The notes under the pieces are model-generated. The model saw nothing but the letters and a program-made list of their open reading frames with translations. It was not told the origin of the DNA and made no database searches. From QHWT01 sp963755695 (lineage in GTDB: Bacteria > Acidobacteriota > Vicinamibacteria > Vicinamibacterales > 2-12-FULL-66-21), in assembly GCA_963755695.1 (NCBI GenBank), contig CAVWLB010000007.1:1-23266 (forward strand): 23,266 nt of DNA, given 5' to 3'. This document shows, piece after piece, positions 1 through 8,498 of the stretch (position 1 is its first letter; each line of letters starts with the position of its first letter). The position numbers and the translations under genes were made by a program.

Positions 1-74
1 CCTTCCTCAAGAGGGAGCGGGTCGTAGCCTCCGACATGCCTGGCCAGCTGGAGGTCGAGCTCCGTGAGCGATGA
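1..74 (+). CDS. Possible C-terminal end of an unidentified protein (partial)
   Basis: An open frame enters from the left edge and stops at TGA 72-74. It gives about 23 residues rich in charged side chains, ending LEVELRER. The gene start is outside the window, so no family can be assigned. It would be convergent with the cyclase gene that ends at 184, leaving about 110 bases between the two stops, where I see no clear terminator. A chance open frame of this length in GC-rich DNA is quite possible. Confidence 0.22.
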   Translation, partial: FLKRERVVASDMPGQLEVELRER

Positions 75-183
75 TGCTCCAACAACCGTGCACGTGGACG
101 CTCCCGACGCCGTCGGTGCCTCCGGCTTATCCCAACAGAGCCGAGTTGAGGTGCCGCCGCCGGCGGCGGATCGCGTAAACCGG

Positions 184-2064
184 CTACGCAGGATCCCCCG
201 CGAGTCCGACGACGTTGTACGCGGACATCGGCCGGGAAAATCCCTTCAGGGACAGTTCGCCGACGGGCTCGTCGGTGATGACGCCCTCGGCTGCTGCGTG
301 GACGCGTTGGCTGACGAGGATCTGCCCTGGAGCGGCAGCGTCGCAGAGCCGAGCCGCCAGGTTCGTGACACTGCCGATGGCTGTGTAGTCGAACCGACCC
401 TCGTAGCCGATGCGCCCAAGCGTGGCGTGGCCTTGGGCGACGCCAATGCCGAGGTTGAGGTTGTGGCCCATCCGGCTCCACTCCTGGATCAACTGGTTGA
501 TGCTGACACGCATTGCGACGGCCATCCTTGTCGCGCGGGCCGGGCCATCGTCGCATGGGATGGGATCGTTGAAGAAGGCCATCATGCCGTCTCCGGCATA
601 GCGGTCGAGCGTGCCCTCGAACTCATGGACAAGGCGACCGAGCACACCATGGAACTGACCGAGCACGCTCATCACGTCTTCCGGCTCGACCGTTTCCGCG
701 AACGCCGTGAACCCTCGCAGGTCGCAGAAGACCACGGTGATCTCGCGCCGATGGCTCTCGAGGAACGATTCGTCGCCCGAGGAGACGACGAGGTCGACTA
801 GCTGTGGTGGAAGGAATCGCTTCAGTCGAGCGAGGCGCTCGAGCTCGGTCAGCTGATCGTCGACCCGCCGCTCGAGCTGCCGGTTCCAGGCTGCCAGTTC
901 TTCGGCCTGAGCTTGGTTCATGGCGTGGTAACGCTCCAACGTGCGATACACACGGGCGTTGTGGATGGCAACAACCGACTGATTGGCAAGCGTCTCCAGC
1001 AACTCGGCGGTCTGCTGGCTGAACGCTCCCAGAGCCTTCCGCCGCACGGCCAGCACGCCGACGATCTCGCTCTCTCGAAGCAACGGGACGACCAGCAGCG
1101 AGCGCCACCCGGCCCGTTCCAGCTCCTCGATGTGTGGATCACGTGGCACCGCGCGCAGGTCGGCCGCCTGCTGGGGCGTGCCACTCGCCGCCGTTTGACC
1201 GATGAACGTTCCTTCCAAACCGACCCGACACTGGCGGATTCTGTCGATCAACTGCTGATCGGTTCCGTAGAAGGCTCGAACCTCGAAGGACTGTGAGGCG
1301 GGGTCGTATTCGAAGATGGAACCGCCGTCGGCATCGGCCAACTCAACAGCTCGGTGGACGATCGTCTCCAGCACCTCGACCACGTCGAGGCTGGAGCTGA
1401 CGGCCTGACTGATCTCACCAAGCACGCGTTGCTCTTCGACCGAGCGGGCGAGCTCGGATCCTCGCAGTTCGAGGTCGGCTCGTAACTGCACGTTCTGCAA
1501 GGCGATCGCACCCTGAGTCGCGAAAGTGGTGACCAGGTCGACCGTTCGCTCCTCGAACGGCTCAACCAGGTGGCGGTTGAGCACGATCACCCCGAGCGCC
1601 TGGTCACGCACGAGCATCGGGACCCCCAGCATCGAGCGTTGGCCACCGACCTCCAGAGCCTCCGGCCATTCATATCTGGGATCGTTGCGGGCGTCGGCGA
1701 TCGCGACCGTCGTTCGCTCCATCCCTACCAGCCCGACCATGCCGATCTCATCAGCAGGGGTCGCTCCGGTTGCGCAGGCGATCGTCTTCGAAGCCAGCAG
1801 CTCTCGGTACTCAGACGGACCACCAAGAGCACATGCAAGCCGGTACACATCTCCTTCACGCTTCCAGATCATTCCCGAATCGGCCCTACACAGCCGCACA
1901 GCGTGATGGACCACCGTGTCGAAGACGGCGCCGAGTTCGCACGAAGGCTGACCGATCACTTCGAGCACCTGGCTGGTCGCGATCTGCTGATCGACGGCCT
2001 CGTCCAGTTCGAGCCGCAGCCGCTCGAGGTCGGAGACTGCGCCGGGGTGAGACCGAGCTGACAC
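184..2064 (-). CDS. Tandem-GAF class III adenylate/guanylate cyclase
   Basis: A 626-residue cytosolic signalling enzyme expected to make a cyclic nucleotide from a nucleoside triphosphate. Two GAF sensor domains (about residues 43-192 and 223-370) are followed by a charged, probably coiled-coil linker (375-415) and a class III cyclase domain (about 440-575). The two metal-binding aspartates are visible: D448 in VVFCDLRG and D492 in RYAGDGMMAFF. The transition-state pair N568/R572 lies in TNLAARL. T561 in DYTAIG sits near the base-recognition position and fits an ATP-using enzyme. No transmembrane segment is seen, so the ligand or redox signal should be cytosolic. The start is GTG at 2064, with a GGGAGC-like ribosome site just upstream. 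The gene stands alone; its neighbours give no hint of the signal. Cyclase assignment is firm. Choice of ATP over GTP is inference. Confidence 0.9.
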   Translation of the reverse strand: MSARSHPGAVSDLERLRLELDEAVDQQIATSQVLEVIGQPSCELGAVFDTVVHHAVRLCRADSGMIWKREGDVYRLACALGGPSEYRELLASKTIACATGATPADEIGMVGLVGMERTTVAIADARNDPRYEWPEALEVGGQRSMLGVPMLVRDQALGVIVLNRHLVEPFEERTVDLVTTFATQGAIALQNVQLRADLELRGSELARSVEEQRVLGEISQAVSSSLDVVEVLETIVHRAVELADADGGSIFEYDPASQSFEVRAFYGTDQQLIDRIRQCRVGLEGTFIGQTAASGTPQQAADLRAVPRDPHIEELERAGWRSLLVVPLLRESEIVGVLAVRRKALGAFSQQTAELLETLANQSVVAIHNARVYRTLERYHAMNQAQAEELAAWNRQLERRVDDQLTELERLARLKRFLPPQLVDLVVSSGDESFLESHRREITVVFCDLRGFTAFAETVEPEDVMSVLGQFHGVLGRLVHEFEGTLDRYAGDGMMAFFNDPIPCDDGPARATRMAVAMRVSINQLIQEWSRMGHNLNLGIGVAQGHATLGRIGYEGRFDYTAIGSVTNLAARLCDAAAPGQILVSQRVHAAAEGVITDEPVGELSLKGFSRPMSAYNVVGLAGDPA

Positions 2065-2429
2065 CGCGCTCCCATCGACAGGTTTCGGACGACCTTACAA
2101 CAACGTGCCGGGTGTCACAATGGCAGTGGATCGCACGTCCCGATGGCCCTCACCCAGGTCACTGACCAGCCCGCCCGCAAAGTTCTCGTACGGCTGGCGC
2201 AGCCAGAGCAGTCGGCCGCACACACAGCGGCCGCGAAGGCCTGCCACGGCCGGCGCGATTCGAATGTCCGCCTAGTTGAGTCGACTGTCCGCCAAGTTGA
2301 GGACGCCGGCGATCAACTCGCTGCAGATTGGGGACTTGGCAAGGGTGGTCGCGCAGCCGAGAATTAGGGAGTGAGCGATCGTGCTGTCACCAGGAGCGCT
2401 TCGAGCGTCGCGGGCGCGGAAGGTCGGCG
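2065..2429. other. Gap between the cyclase gene and the membrane-protein gene
   Basis: These 365 bases separate two divergently transcribed genes and must hold both promoters. I see no open frame with protein-like composition on either strand and no RNA gene. The notable content is the direct repeat at 2265-2301. I could not pick out convincing -35/-10 pairs. Confidence 0.5.
2265..2301. repeat. Direct repeat of a 16-bp unit (one mismatch)
   Basis: TGTCCGCCTAGTTGAG (2265-2280) recurs as TGTCCGCCAAGTTGAG (2286-2301), 21 bp apart start to start, or two helical turns. This spacing suits cooperative binding of a regulator to one DNA face. Short tandem copies beginning TGTCC are also seen at the ends of some insertion sequences, so a transposon remnant is an alternative. 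No transposase fragment is visible nearby. Confidence 0.6.
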
Positions 2430-3425
2430 ATGACCACTCGACCCAACGGATGGGAGCCGCTCCCACCCCCACTGCCCGTGGCGACGAGTCCGGCTGCTCC
2501 AGCGCTGTCAGCTGGCCGGCCAGAGGTCGTCGGCCGCTGGAACTGGGCCGCGTTCGGACTGACCCCGATCTGGGCCCTGTGCCATCGGATCTGGTGGCTC
2601 GCAGTAGTGTCGTTCATCTGCGGGTTCGTCCCGCTCGTCGGATTGCCCGTGTCGATCTACGCGGGCGTCAAGGGCAACGAGTGGGCCTGGGAGGCCTACA
2701 GGCAAGGAGACGCAGAGGCGTTCGACCGGCGCCAGCGCAACTGGTCGCGCGCCGGGTGGATCCTGCTGATCGTGATAATCGTGGTGGCGGTGCTTGCCGC
2801 AGCGCTGACTACCGGGGACGACCGGCCGTCGCAGTCGGCGGCGCCGTTTCCAGCCGCAACAGCCGACGCCGGCTCCTCGCCGGTGCCGGTCCCGGCGGGC
2901 TGGCGGGTCGAGCGGGATGCCGACAGAGGCTTTGCGCTTGCCGTCCCCGAGGACTGGACGCGCGTCGATCTGTCGAAGCCCGGATTCCCGGCGAGCTTCG
3001 CCAGCTTCAAGGCCGCGCATCCGGAAAGCGCACGTGCGAACCAGAGCATCCTTCGCTCCTACCTAGGCAATGCGAGCTTCGCCGTCGTCGAGCCGGGCCG
3101 CGATCGCTCCGCCGTCGCAGTGTTGTACGGCTACCCGGACGACGTCAATGCCGGTGCCGCCAAGCAGGCTGCGACAACCGCCCAGAGCGAGCTGAAGCGC
3201 TCCTCGGGTATCGCCTCGGTAAGCCAGCCTGCGCCAGCCGAAACCCCTGCCGGCGACGGTTGGACGGTGCGGGCGGAGACACCTGGCGGGCTGGTGCTCA
3301 CGACGACCTACCTGCAGATCGACAACCGCCTGGTGCAGGTCGATTTCTACATGCTCCGCAGCTACGAGCAGGAGCATCGGACCGTGCAGGAGCAGCTGCT
3401 CTACAGCATCCGCCGGCCAACCTGA
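2430..3425 (+). CDS. Membrane-anchored protein with extracytoplasmic C-terminal domain, function unknown
   Basis: The product is 331 residues from the ATG at 2430, which has a GGAAGG ribosome site about 4-9 bases upstream. An in-frame ATG at 2328 has no comparable site and would add a non-protein-like leader. The N-terminus is proline-rich. Residues about 36-55 (RWNWAAFGLTPIWALCHRIW) resemble the aromatic segment of DUF2628-type small membrane proteins, followed by a hydrophobic stretch at 57-79. A second strong transmembrane segment lies at about 109-127. After a Ser/Ala/Pro linker, a soluble domain (about 150-331) starts VPAGWRVERDADRGFALAVPEDW, a pattern seen in lipoproteins and cell-envelope proteins of the PsbP/Mog1-like type. 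No catalytic motif is visible. The neighbours do not suggest a partner. The membrane assignment is solid; the function is unknown. Confidence 0.75.
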   Translation: MTTRPNGWEPLPPPLPVATSPAAPALSAGRPEVVGRWNWAAFGLTPIWALCHRIWWLAVVSFICGFVPLVGLPVSIYAGVKGNEWAWEAYRQGDAEAFDRRQRNWSRAGWILLIVIIVVAVLAAALTTGDDRPSQSAAPFPAATADAGSSPVPVPAGWRVERDADRGFALAVPEDWTRVDLSKPGFPASFASFKAAHPESARANQSILRSYLGNASFAVVEPGRDRSAVAVLYGYPDDVNAGAAKQAATTAQSELKRSSGIASVSQPAPAETPAGDGWTVRAETPGGLVLTTTYLQIDNRLVQVDFYMLRSYEQEHRTVQEQLLYSIRRPT

Positions 3426-3684
3426 GCGGCAAGCACGGCAACGTGTTCGTGGACGGCGCCAAGCTGGCCAACGCGGTAGTGAACAGCGTCGGTCAGAGGT
3501 CACGTAGAGCGCAACACCGACGTCGGCCACACGCGGCGCGTGACGTCCACCACCGCCCGTGACCAGTCGATCTGGCCCGACCAGTGCAGCGGCGAGTTCA
3601 CCAGCCGACTTCAGTTGAGAATCGAGCGAACATGGGCGGGGCATCGGGAGAGTCCTCCAACGCCGAAGGAGGTGGCGGAAGCAT
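3426..3684. other. Gap between convergent genes, nothing recognised
   Basis: About 260 bases between the stop of the membrane-protein gene and the reconstructed stop of the beta-propeller gene. Open frames cross it on both strands, but none has a credible start, ribosome site or family resemblance. No strong hairpin followed by a T-run was found. Confidence 0.4.
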
Positions 3685-4817
3685 TCAGATTTCCAGAGGC
3701 GGCCCCGCCAGCGTCGCCTCCTGATCGAGGGTGACCAGCTTCAGGCCCTCGGGCGTCCCGCGGCTTGCTCAACTCGAAGGTGCTACGGCTTCCGCCGATG
3801 GTCGTGTCTGCCAGAGGGCCGATCAGCACGTGGTCGTCGATGGCGAGCCGCCGTCGGCGGCCAGTGTGATAGCCCTGCGTCCGACCAGGATGGGCTGAAC
3901 CATCCCTGTCCCCGGGACTGCTGGTGCCGGCCGCGCGGCGCCGCCATGGTGATGTTGGTCGCGGTGTCGTAGGCGATCAGACGGCTGTAGGAAGCCGGCG
4001 GGGGATCCACCACGCATCGTCGTAGACAGTTCGCGGGTGATCGGGCCCCAGCCGGCGGATGCGGCCATCGCGAGGTGAGACGATGCGCAGATCGGAGGCG
4101 GCGCCGGCGTAGGCGATCCAGCGTCCGTCGGGCGACCAGGCAGGTCGACTGCCCAGGCGACCTGCCCGTCGACTCTCGCCGACGGCCATTGCCGACATCG
4201 AGCAGCCACAGCTGGTGCCCGCGGATGAACGCGAGATTTTCCCTGCCATCTGGCGACCAGACCGGGGTGCGTGACCCGTCTGCCAGGCTTGTCAGTTGCC
4301 GACGGTCGCTTCCGTCGTTCTCCATCATCCACACCGAGTCGCGCGTCGCCGACTCCGTGTAGGCGATGAGTGTCCCATCGGGCGAAACCGCTGGTGAAGA
4401 CTGGGAATGACCGGCCGGTGTCAGGCTGGTGGGCGGGCCGCCGTTCACCAGCGATCGGTAGATCTGCCAGTCGGGCCGGGCAGCGGCGAAGACGACGGAG
4501 TCGCCGGCGGGAGACCACGAGAAGTAATCGACGTCATCGAAACCGCCATCAGCGAGCGCCACGACCTGTCCGTCGGGTCGCGCCACACACGGGTACCAGC
4601 GCAGGATGTCCGGCACCGTCAGGAGTCCGGGCTTAGCCACGTACCCGATGTGGAACGCGATGCTCTGGGCGGGCGCTCCGTGCAGGTGGATCGTGCCGCA
4701 ACCTTCCGGGCCTTGGTGGGCTGTCTCCCCAAGACTGCTCTCTGCTGTCCTGCAACCGCAGAGCGCGAGCAGAGAGAGCGATACCGCAAGAGCCGGACAC
4801 CAGGTTCGCCGTCGCAT
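3685..4817 (-). pseudogene. TolB/PD40-type beta-propeller lipoprotein, broken by several frameshifts
   Basis: Starting at ATG 4817, the N-terminus is a lipoprotein signal (RRRTWCPALAVSLSLLALCGC; the lipobox cysteine is followed by RTAESS). Repeats typical of PD40/WD40-like propellers follow: FSWSPAGDSVVFAA, AVSPDGTLIAYTE, PVWSPDGRENLAF. Near 4150-4200 the sensible reading moves to another frame (AWSPDGRWIAYAG, then YDDAWWIP), returns near 4000-4020 (SRLIAYDTATNITMAA), and shifts again near 3840-3930 and 3735-3750. It ends with GLKLVTLDQEATLAGPPLEI and a stop at 3685-3687. The reconstruction is about 377 residues, an ordinary length. Such proteins are usually exported and act as binding platforms or dipeptidyl-peptidase-like propellers; no catalytic domain is seen. 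Because protein-like coding continues across each break, sequencing indels are at least as likely as true decay. Confidence 0.7.
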
Positions 4818-5129
4818 GAGCGCACGATAGGTCCGAGCCGATCCAATGGCATCAGGAAGATCCCTCGAGTTCTCGTCGCGTGCTGAGGATGCTGCGGTGG
4901 TCCGACCGGGAGTCTTGTTGGGCGCACAGGTTCATGACTCGTTGACCGAAGCAAGCGGGCGAAAAGCGGAGCTGCTTGACCGAGTTGCAATCTCGGCACG
5001 CTCCGATACCGGGCTCGGCGTTTTGCGCGATCGACACTTGGCGGGTGACTCGATTGTGGGCGGCAACCGGGGGAACCGGCGCGCCAGCTGGTCGTACACC
5101 CACCCTCGCTCGAACGGGTGCCTCGGGCG
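4818..5129. other. Intergenic region with no identified gene
   Basis: 312 bases between the start of the propeller gene and the stop of the SnoaL-like gene. It should hold the propeller promoter and the end of the long operon. Open frames of 93-100 codons span it on both strands (plus 4846-5148, minus 4852-5133). Neither has a recognisable domain or ribosome site, and overlapping open frames are expected in GC-rich DNA. I found no tRNA fold and no convincing terminator. Confidence 0.4.
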
Positions 5130-5525
5130 TCAATGGATCTGCTCTTGAAAGCCGACCACGTCGGCATAGATGCTCATCCGGCTGATGTGACCGCCGTTTA
5201 CGTGGAAGACATCAGCCTCGGCGAAGTCGAAGTGCCGACCCACGGCAGAGGCTGGGATTCCCTCCACGGCAGCGATGATCGTCCCAACCACCCGCAGCTC
5301 CGCGCAGAACCGCTCCCCATCTCCGAAGAGACTCAGAAGCTGCGGATCGAGCGCTGCCCACTGGTGGCAGTAGCGAAATACCTCGAGAATCGGGGCACGG
5401 CCGCGGACTGGCTCCTCGAGCAGCGGATCCTCGTACACCGCGTCAGCTGCGAGCATTGATTCGCACACGTCCCACTGCGAGGCCCAGAATGCCCGCAAGA
5501 ACCGCTCAACATCGGCGCTAGTCAA
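5130..5525 (-). CDS. SnoaL-like / nuclear transport factor 2 fold protein
   Basis: A 131-residue protein with the SnoaL/ester-cyclase pattern: an N-terminal helical stretch (ADVERFLRAFWASQWDVCESMLAADAVYEDPLLEEPVRGRAPI) followed by beta-rich sequence ending HFDFAEADVFHVNGGHISRMSIYADVVGF. This fold binds small hydrophobic ligands in a cone and is used by cyclases, isomerases, dehydratases and non-enzymatic binders. The start is taken as TTG at 5525, overlapping the upstream stop in TTGA (5522-5525), matching the coupling used elsewhere in this operon. In the sequence as given, it appears fused to the upstream solute-binding-like protein; this is caused by an indel near 5640, not a real fusion. 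It is the last gene of the leftward operon. The reaction is unknown. Confidence 0.75.
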   Translation of the reverse strand: MTSADVERFLRAFWASQWDVCESMLAADAVYEDPLLEEPVRGRAPILEVFRYCHQWAALDPQLLSLFGDGERFCAELRVVGTIIAAVEGIPASAVGRHFDFAEADVFHVNGGHISRMSIYADVVGFQEQIH

Positions 5526-6734
5526 CGGCCGCTTTCCTCCGGCTCGAAGGTTCGCACGTCGCCGATCCACTCTTCGTAGACCGGGACTTGGTCCGCGTTT
5601 CCGGGAACGCCACTGGCCGCATCCGCGATCTGCCTCCGCCCCCGCAGCTGACGGTGCCAGCTTCCCCGCAATGATCCGCTGACCCACCTGCGCGCAGACG
5701 TCGAAGTGCAGGGGGAGCGGCAGCAGATTCGGGACGTACGGGGCCGTCGGCTCCGGCGCGGCGTCGGCGGTTTGCAGTCCAACCTCGTCGTGAAGCGACC
5801 TGCCGGCGTCAGGCGAGGCCAAGGCGACGAGGAGGCCTGCTCCGGCGCTGGGTGCGGATGCGTGGGCGGGGATTCCGAGCCCCTGGGAGTCGACGATCGG
5901 CCTGCCCGCGAGGCTACCGGTGTCTATCCGTGGGGCCGTGATCATCTCCACCCGATCACCTAACCGTCGGCGGCATTCCACGAACATCGGGCCCGAGGCG
6001 AGGGTGAACGCTCCTTCTCCCTGGCAGAATCGAGCGAATGCTTCCCACAGGGTGAGAGGAAGGTACGAGTGGTCGATCCAGCCCGCCTGAGTGAAGCGGT
6101 GCAGCTCCCTCCACGCACGGTCGTATCGTGGTTCGCTCCACGAGCGCTTTCCCAGGGCCAGTTCCGCCACGTCCGTCCCAAGGTCGAACGTCTGGGTGAG
6201 TAGGTGGGTCAGCCACCAGACGCTAAGATCTCCTTCTCCGTCTCCGGCGACGATCGGGCTGATCTTGGCAGCCTGCAGGCGTTCGCACGCCTCGATCAGC
6301 TCGTCCCAGAGCGTCGGCGGGGCGTCGATACCGGCTCGGGCGAGCAGTTCACGGTTTACCACCCACATGACCGGGATCAGATACCAGGCGGCGCGGTAGG
6401 TTCCACCGCGGAATCGGCTCTGTGATCCGCCCGTCATCTCGGCGACCTGCTCTGGCGGGAAGAAGTCTTCGAGCGGCAGGAGCAGGCCGTTCCAGGCATG
6501 TTCGATGTGGTAGATGCCGTTCCAGAGGAAGTGGAGGTCCGGGGTGTCGCCGCTCGCCGCGGCTGCGGGTAGCGAGGGGATCACCTGATCGTGGCGTAAG
6601 AGGCGGGTCTCGACCGTCACACCGGCGACGACCTCGTGTTCTTGCGCTGCTCGAGCGACCCAAGAGGCGAGTCCGGGCGCTTCGTCCTCGCCCCACCACC
6701 AGAGACGGACTCGTTCAGAGTGCGAGGAAGCCAC
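5522..6734 (-). CDS. Family-1 extracellular solute-binding-like protein without signal peptide (one frameshift)
   Basis: About 403 residues when read across one indel. The body matches carbohydrate-type (family 1) ABC solute-binding proteins: an early strand VRLWWWGED, the PDLHFLWNGIYHIEHAWNGLLLPLEDFF region, then TYRAAWYLIPVMWVVNRELLARAGIDAPPTLWDELIEACERL. The N-terminus, MASSHSERVRLWWW, goes straight into the first strand with no signal peptide or lipobox. No upstream extension is available because the start overlaps the preceding SDR gene by 20 bases. The frame breaks near 5634-5644, where a run of five C occurs; the other frame continues to GNADQVPVYEEWIGDVRTFEPEESGR and stops at 5522-5524. 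No family-1 permease is present in the window. It may act in the cytosol as a ligand-binding or scaffold protein, or be secreted in an unknown way; this is inference. Confidence 0.75.
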
Positions 6735-7485
6735 CGTCAGCCTCGACGGCCGTGCCAGTCACGAAGGACGCCGCTGGCGAGGCAAGAAACGCGATCACCT
6801 CGGCGATCTCCTCGGGTGTACCCATGCGCTTCATTGGCTGCGCTGCGTTCGCTTCGCTCTCCGCGGCAGCCGGATCCTCGGCGGCATTGATGTAGACGCG
6901 GCTGAGCTGCGTGTCGATGATGCCTGGGCAGACGCAGTTGGCTCGGATTCCGCGGTCGGCGAACTCGGTCGCGATGGTGCGTGTCAGGTTGATGGCGCCA
7001 GCCTTGGCGGCGTTGTACCCACAGTTTCCCGGCCACGCTACGACGCCGGCGATGGATGCCACCGTCACGATCACCCCGCCGCCCCGGTTGAGGAATGTGG
7101 GGAGCGCAGCGCGCGCCGCAAGGTACGGCGCAGTCAGATGGATGGCGAGCATGTGGTCCCACAGCTCCTCGTCGTAGTCGCCGATGTAGGTCGGACGTCG
7201 TACGTCGATCCCAGCGTTGTTGACGAGGACGCCTATGTCACCGAGTGCGTCGATCACCTGGGGCACCAGCTCTCGTGCCTGGCCTCGATCGAACAGATCG
7301 GCGACGATAACCGCGGCCCGAACGCCCGCTTGCGCCTCGAGCTCGCGCGCGAGGGACGCGGCTCGGTCGGCGTTCGAGTGGGCGTGCAGGGCGACATCCA
7401 GCCCGTCAGCCGCGAGCCTTCGAGCCGTCGCCGCGCCGATGTCGCCGGATGCCCCGGTGATCAAGGCTGGTCCACGCGGGGTCAC
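6715..7485 (-). CDS. Short-chain dehydrogenase/reductase (FabG-like)
   Basis: A 256-residue classical SDR, normally an NAD(P)-dependent alcohol/ketone oxidoreductase. The cofactor motif TGASGDIG is at residues 10-17, NNAG at 89-92, and the catalytic triad is S144, Y157 and K161 (GYNAAKAG). PG in NCVCPGIIDT and the C-terminal VTGTAVEADGG are also typical. Length is ordinary. The GTG start overlaps the stop of the Gfo/Idh gene as GTGA (7482-7485), indicating translational coupling. The leading ALITGASGDIGAATARRLAADGLDVALH has no acidic residue just after the second strand, and HSNAD follows, which may favour NADPH; that is inference. It probably oxidises or reduces an intermediate of the pathway encoded here. 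Confidence 0.9.
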   Translation of the reverse strand: MTPRGPALITGASGDIGAATARRLAADGLDVALHAHSNADRAASLARELEAQAGVRAAVIVADLFDRGQARELVPQVIDALGDIGVLVNNAGIDVRRPTYIGDYDEELWDHMLAIHLTAPYLAARAALPTFLNRGGGVIVTVASIAGVVAWPGNCGYNAAKAGAINLTRTIATEFADRGIRANCVCPGIIDTQLSRVYINAAEDPAAAESEANAAQPMKRMGTPEEIAEVIAFLASPAASFVTGTAVEADGGFLAL

Positions 7486-8498
7486 GCGCTGACCTCCGTT
7501 CGGGCGTTTCGTCGGACGACTCGATGCTCGCGAGCGGCGGTGTCAGTGTCGATCGCGAGGCGAAACAGGTCGGCCGTGTGCTCGAGGGCAGCGTGTGAGT
7601 CGGCCCCGGTGGCCACGTTCTGGACGAAGTCGGTGGCGACTCGGTCGAACGGCAGGTACGTCACGTCGACCTGCTGAGTGCAGTGCTCGATGTACTCGCC
7701 GCCGTGCTCCGCGGGGATGCAGACGGTGTTGTTTAGGATCGTCCCGTGCGTGCCGAACACGCGGATCCCGAACCGGTAGGGAGCTGCCGCCTCAAGCGTG
7801 ACCGTCGCCCGTCCGAGCCCTCCGTTCGCGAACCGCATGACGGCGCACGCGGTGACGTCGTACTCCCACTGGCCGGACTGTCTGCTGGAGACGGCAGACA
7901 CCTCGGCGACACGGTCGCCCATCAGCCATTCCAGCTGGTCGTAGGCGTGGCAGCCGGCGTAAAGGTGGAGGCTTCCGCCGCCCGCCGCGGTCCGCGCCCA
8001 GTCAGGCTCCTTGCCTTCCAGCTCGCCGAAGATGAAGTCCGCCTCGACAGTGTGCACGTGGCCGAGTGCGCCCTCGTCGCGGAGTCGGACGATGCTTTCG
8101 ATCATCGGGTGCCACCGCAGGATCATGTTGACCTGGCAGAGGACGCCGGCCTGTCGCACCGCGCTGAGCATCGCGTCGATTGCCTGGTTGTCGAGGCCGA
8201 CCGGCTTCTCCAGCAGGATGTGTGCACCCGCGGCCGCGACCATCTCGGTCATCCTGGGATGAAGCGGATTTGGTGTGGCGATGACCACTGCGTCCGGCCG
8301 GTCGTCAGCGAGGGCACCCTCCAGGCTCGAGCGGATCGCGCAGTCGAGGCCGAGTTCTGTGCGCGCCGCTTCTGCTCGCGGGGTGTCCGAATCGACGATC
8401 GCCACGACGCGAGCTCCGGGAAGGGCGTCGAACTCGCGCAGATGTTCAAATCCCGCGTTGCCGGTACCAGCGACGGCCACCTTCAGCGCGTCGGTCAT
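7482..8498 (-). CDS. Gfo/Idh/MocA family oxidoreductase
   Basis: A 338-residue NAD(P)-dependent oxidoreductase of the glucose-fructose/inositol dehydrogenase superfamily. The N-terminal Rossmann fold has VAVAGTGNAG at residues 7-16, acidic D37 after the second strand (AIVDSD) suggesting NAD, and the family hallmark EKP at 97-99 (ILLEKPVG). The C-terminal domain carries GGGSLHLYAGCHAYDQLEWLMG, equivalent to the usual GG-L-D-G-H-D substrate segment, with the central aspartate position altered. Known members oxidise sugars, inositols and related polyols, or reduce biliverdin or dipicolinate precursors. The ATG start overlaps the VOC stop in ATGA (8495-8498), and its own stop is coupled to the SDR. 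The substrate cannot be told. Confidence 0.9.
   Translation of the reverse strand: MTDALKVAVAGTGNAGFEHLREFDALPGARVVAIVDSDTPRAEAARTELGLDCAIRSSLEGALADDRPDAVVIATPNPLHPRMTEMVAAAGAHILLEKPVGLDNQAIDAMLSAVRQAGVLCQVNMILRWHPMIESIVRLRDEGALGHVHTVEADFIFGELEGKEPDWARTAAGGGSLHLYAGCHAYDQLEWLMGDRVAEVSAVSSRQSGQWEYDVTACAVMRFANGGLGRATVTLEAAAPYRFGIRVFGTHGTILNNTVCIPAEHGGEYIEHCTQQVDVTYLPFDRVATDFVQNVATGADSHAALEHTADLFRLAIDTDTAAREHRVVRRNARTEVSA

Noticed and set aside
64..801. A 245-codon plus-strand open frame
   Set aside because: It lies opposite the cyclase domain, has no domain or ribosome site, and reflects codon bias of the real gene on the other strand.
4846..5148. A small protein gene in the gap before the SnoaL-like gene
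   Set aside because: Open frames exist on both strands with no ribosome site or recognisable composition, so I treat the region as intergenic.
5130..6734. A fusion of a solute-binding protein with a SnoaL domain
   Set aside because: The linker between the domains is low-quality, arginine-rich sequence. The other frame gives a sensible C-terminus with a stop at 5522, overlapping a TTG start for the SnoaL-like gene.
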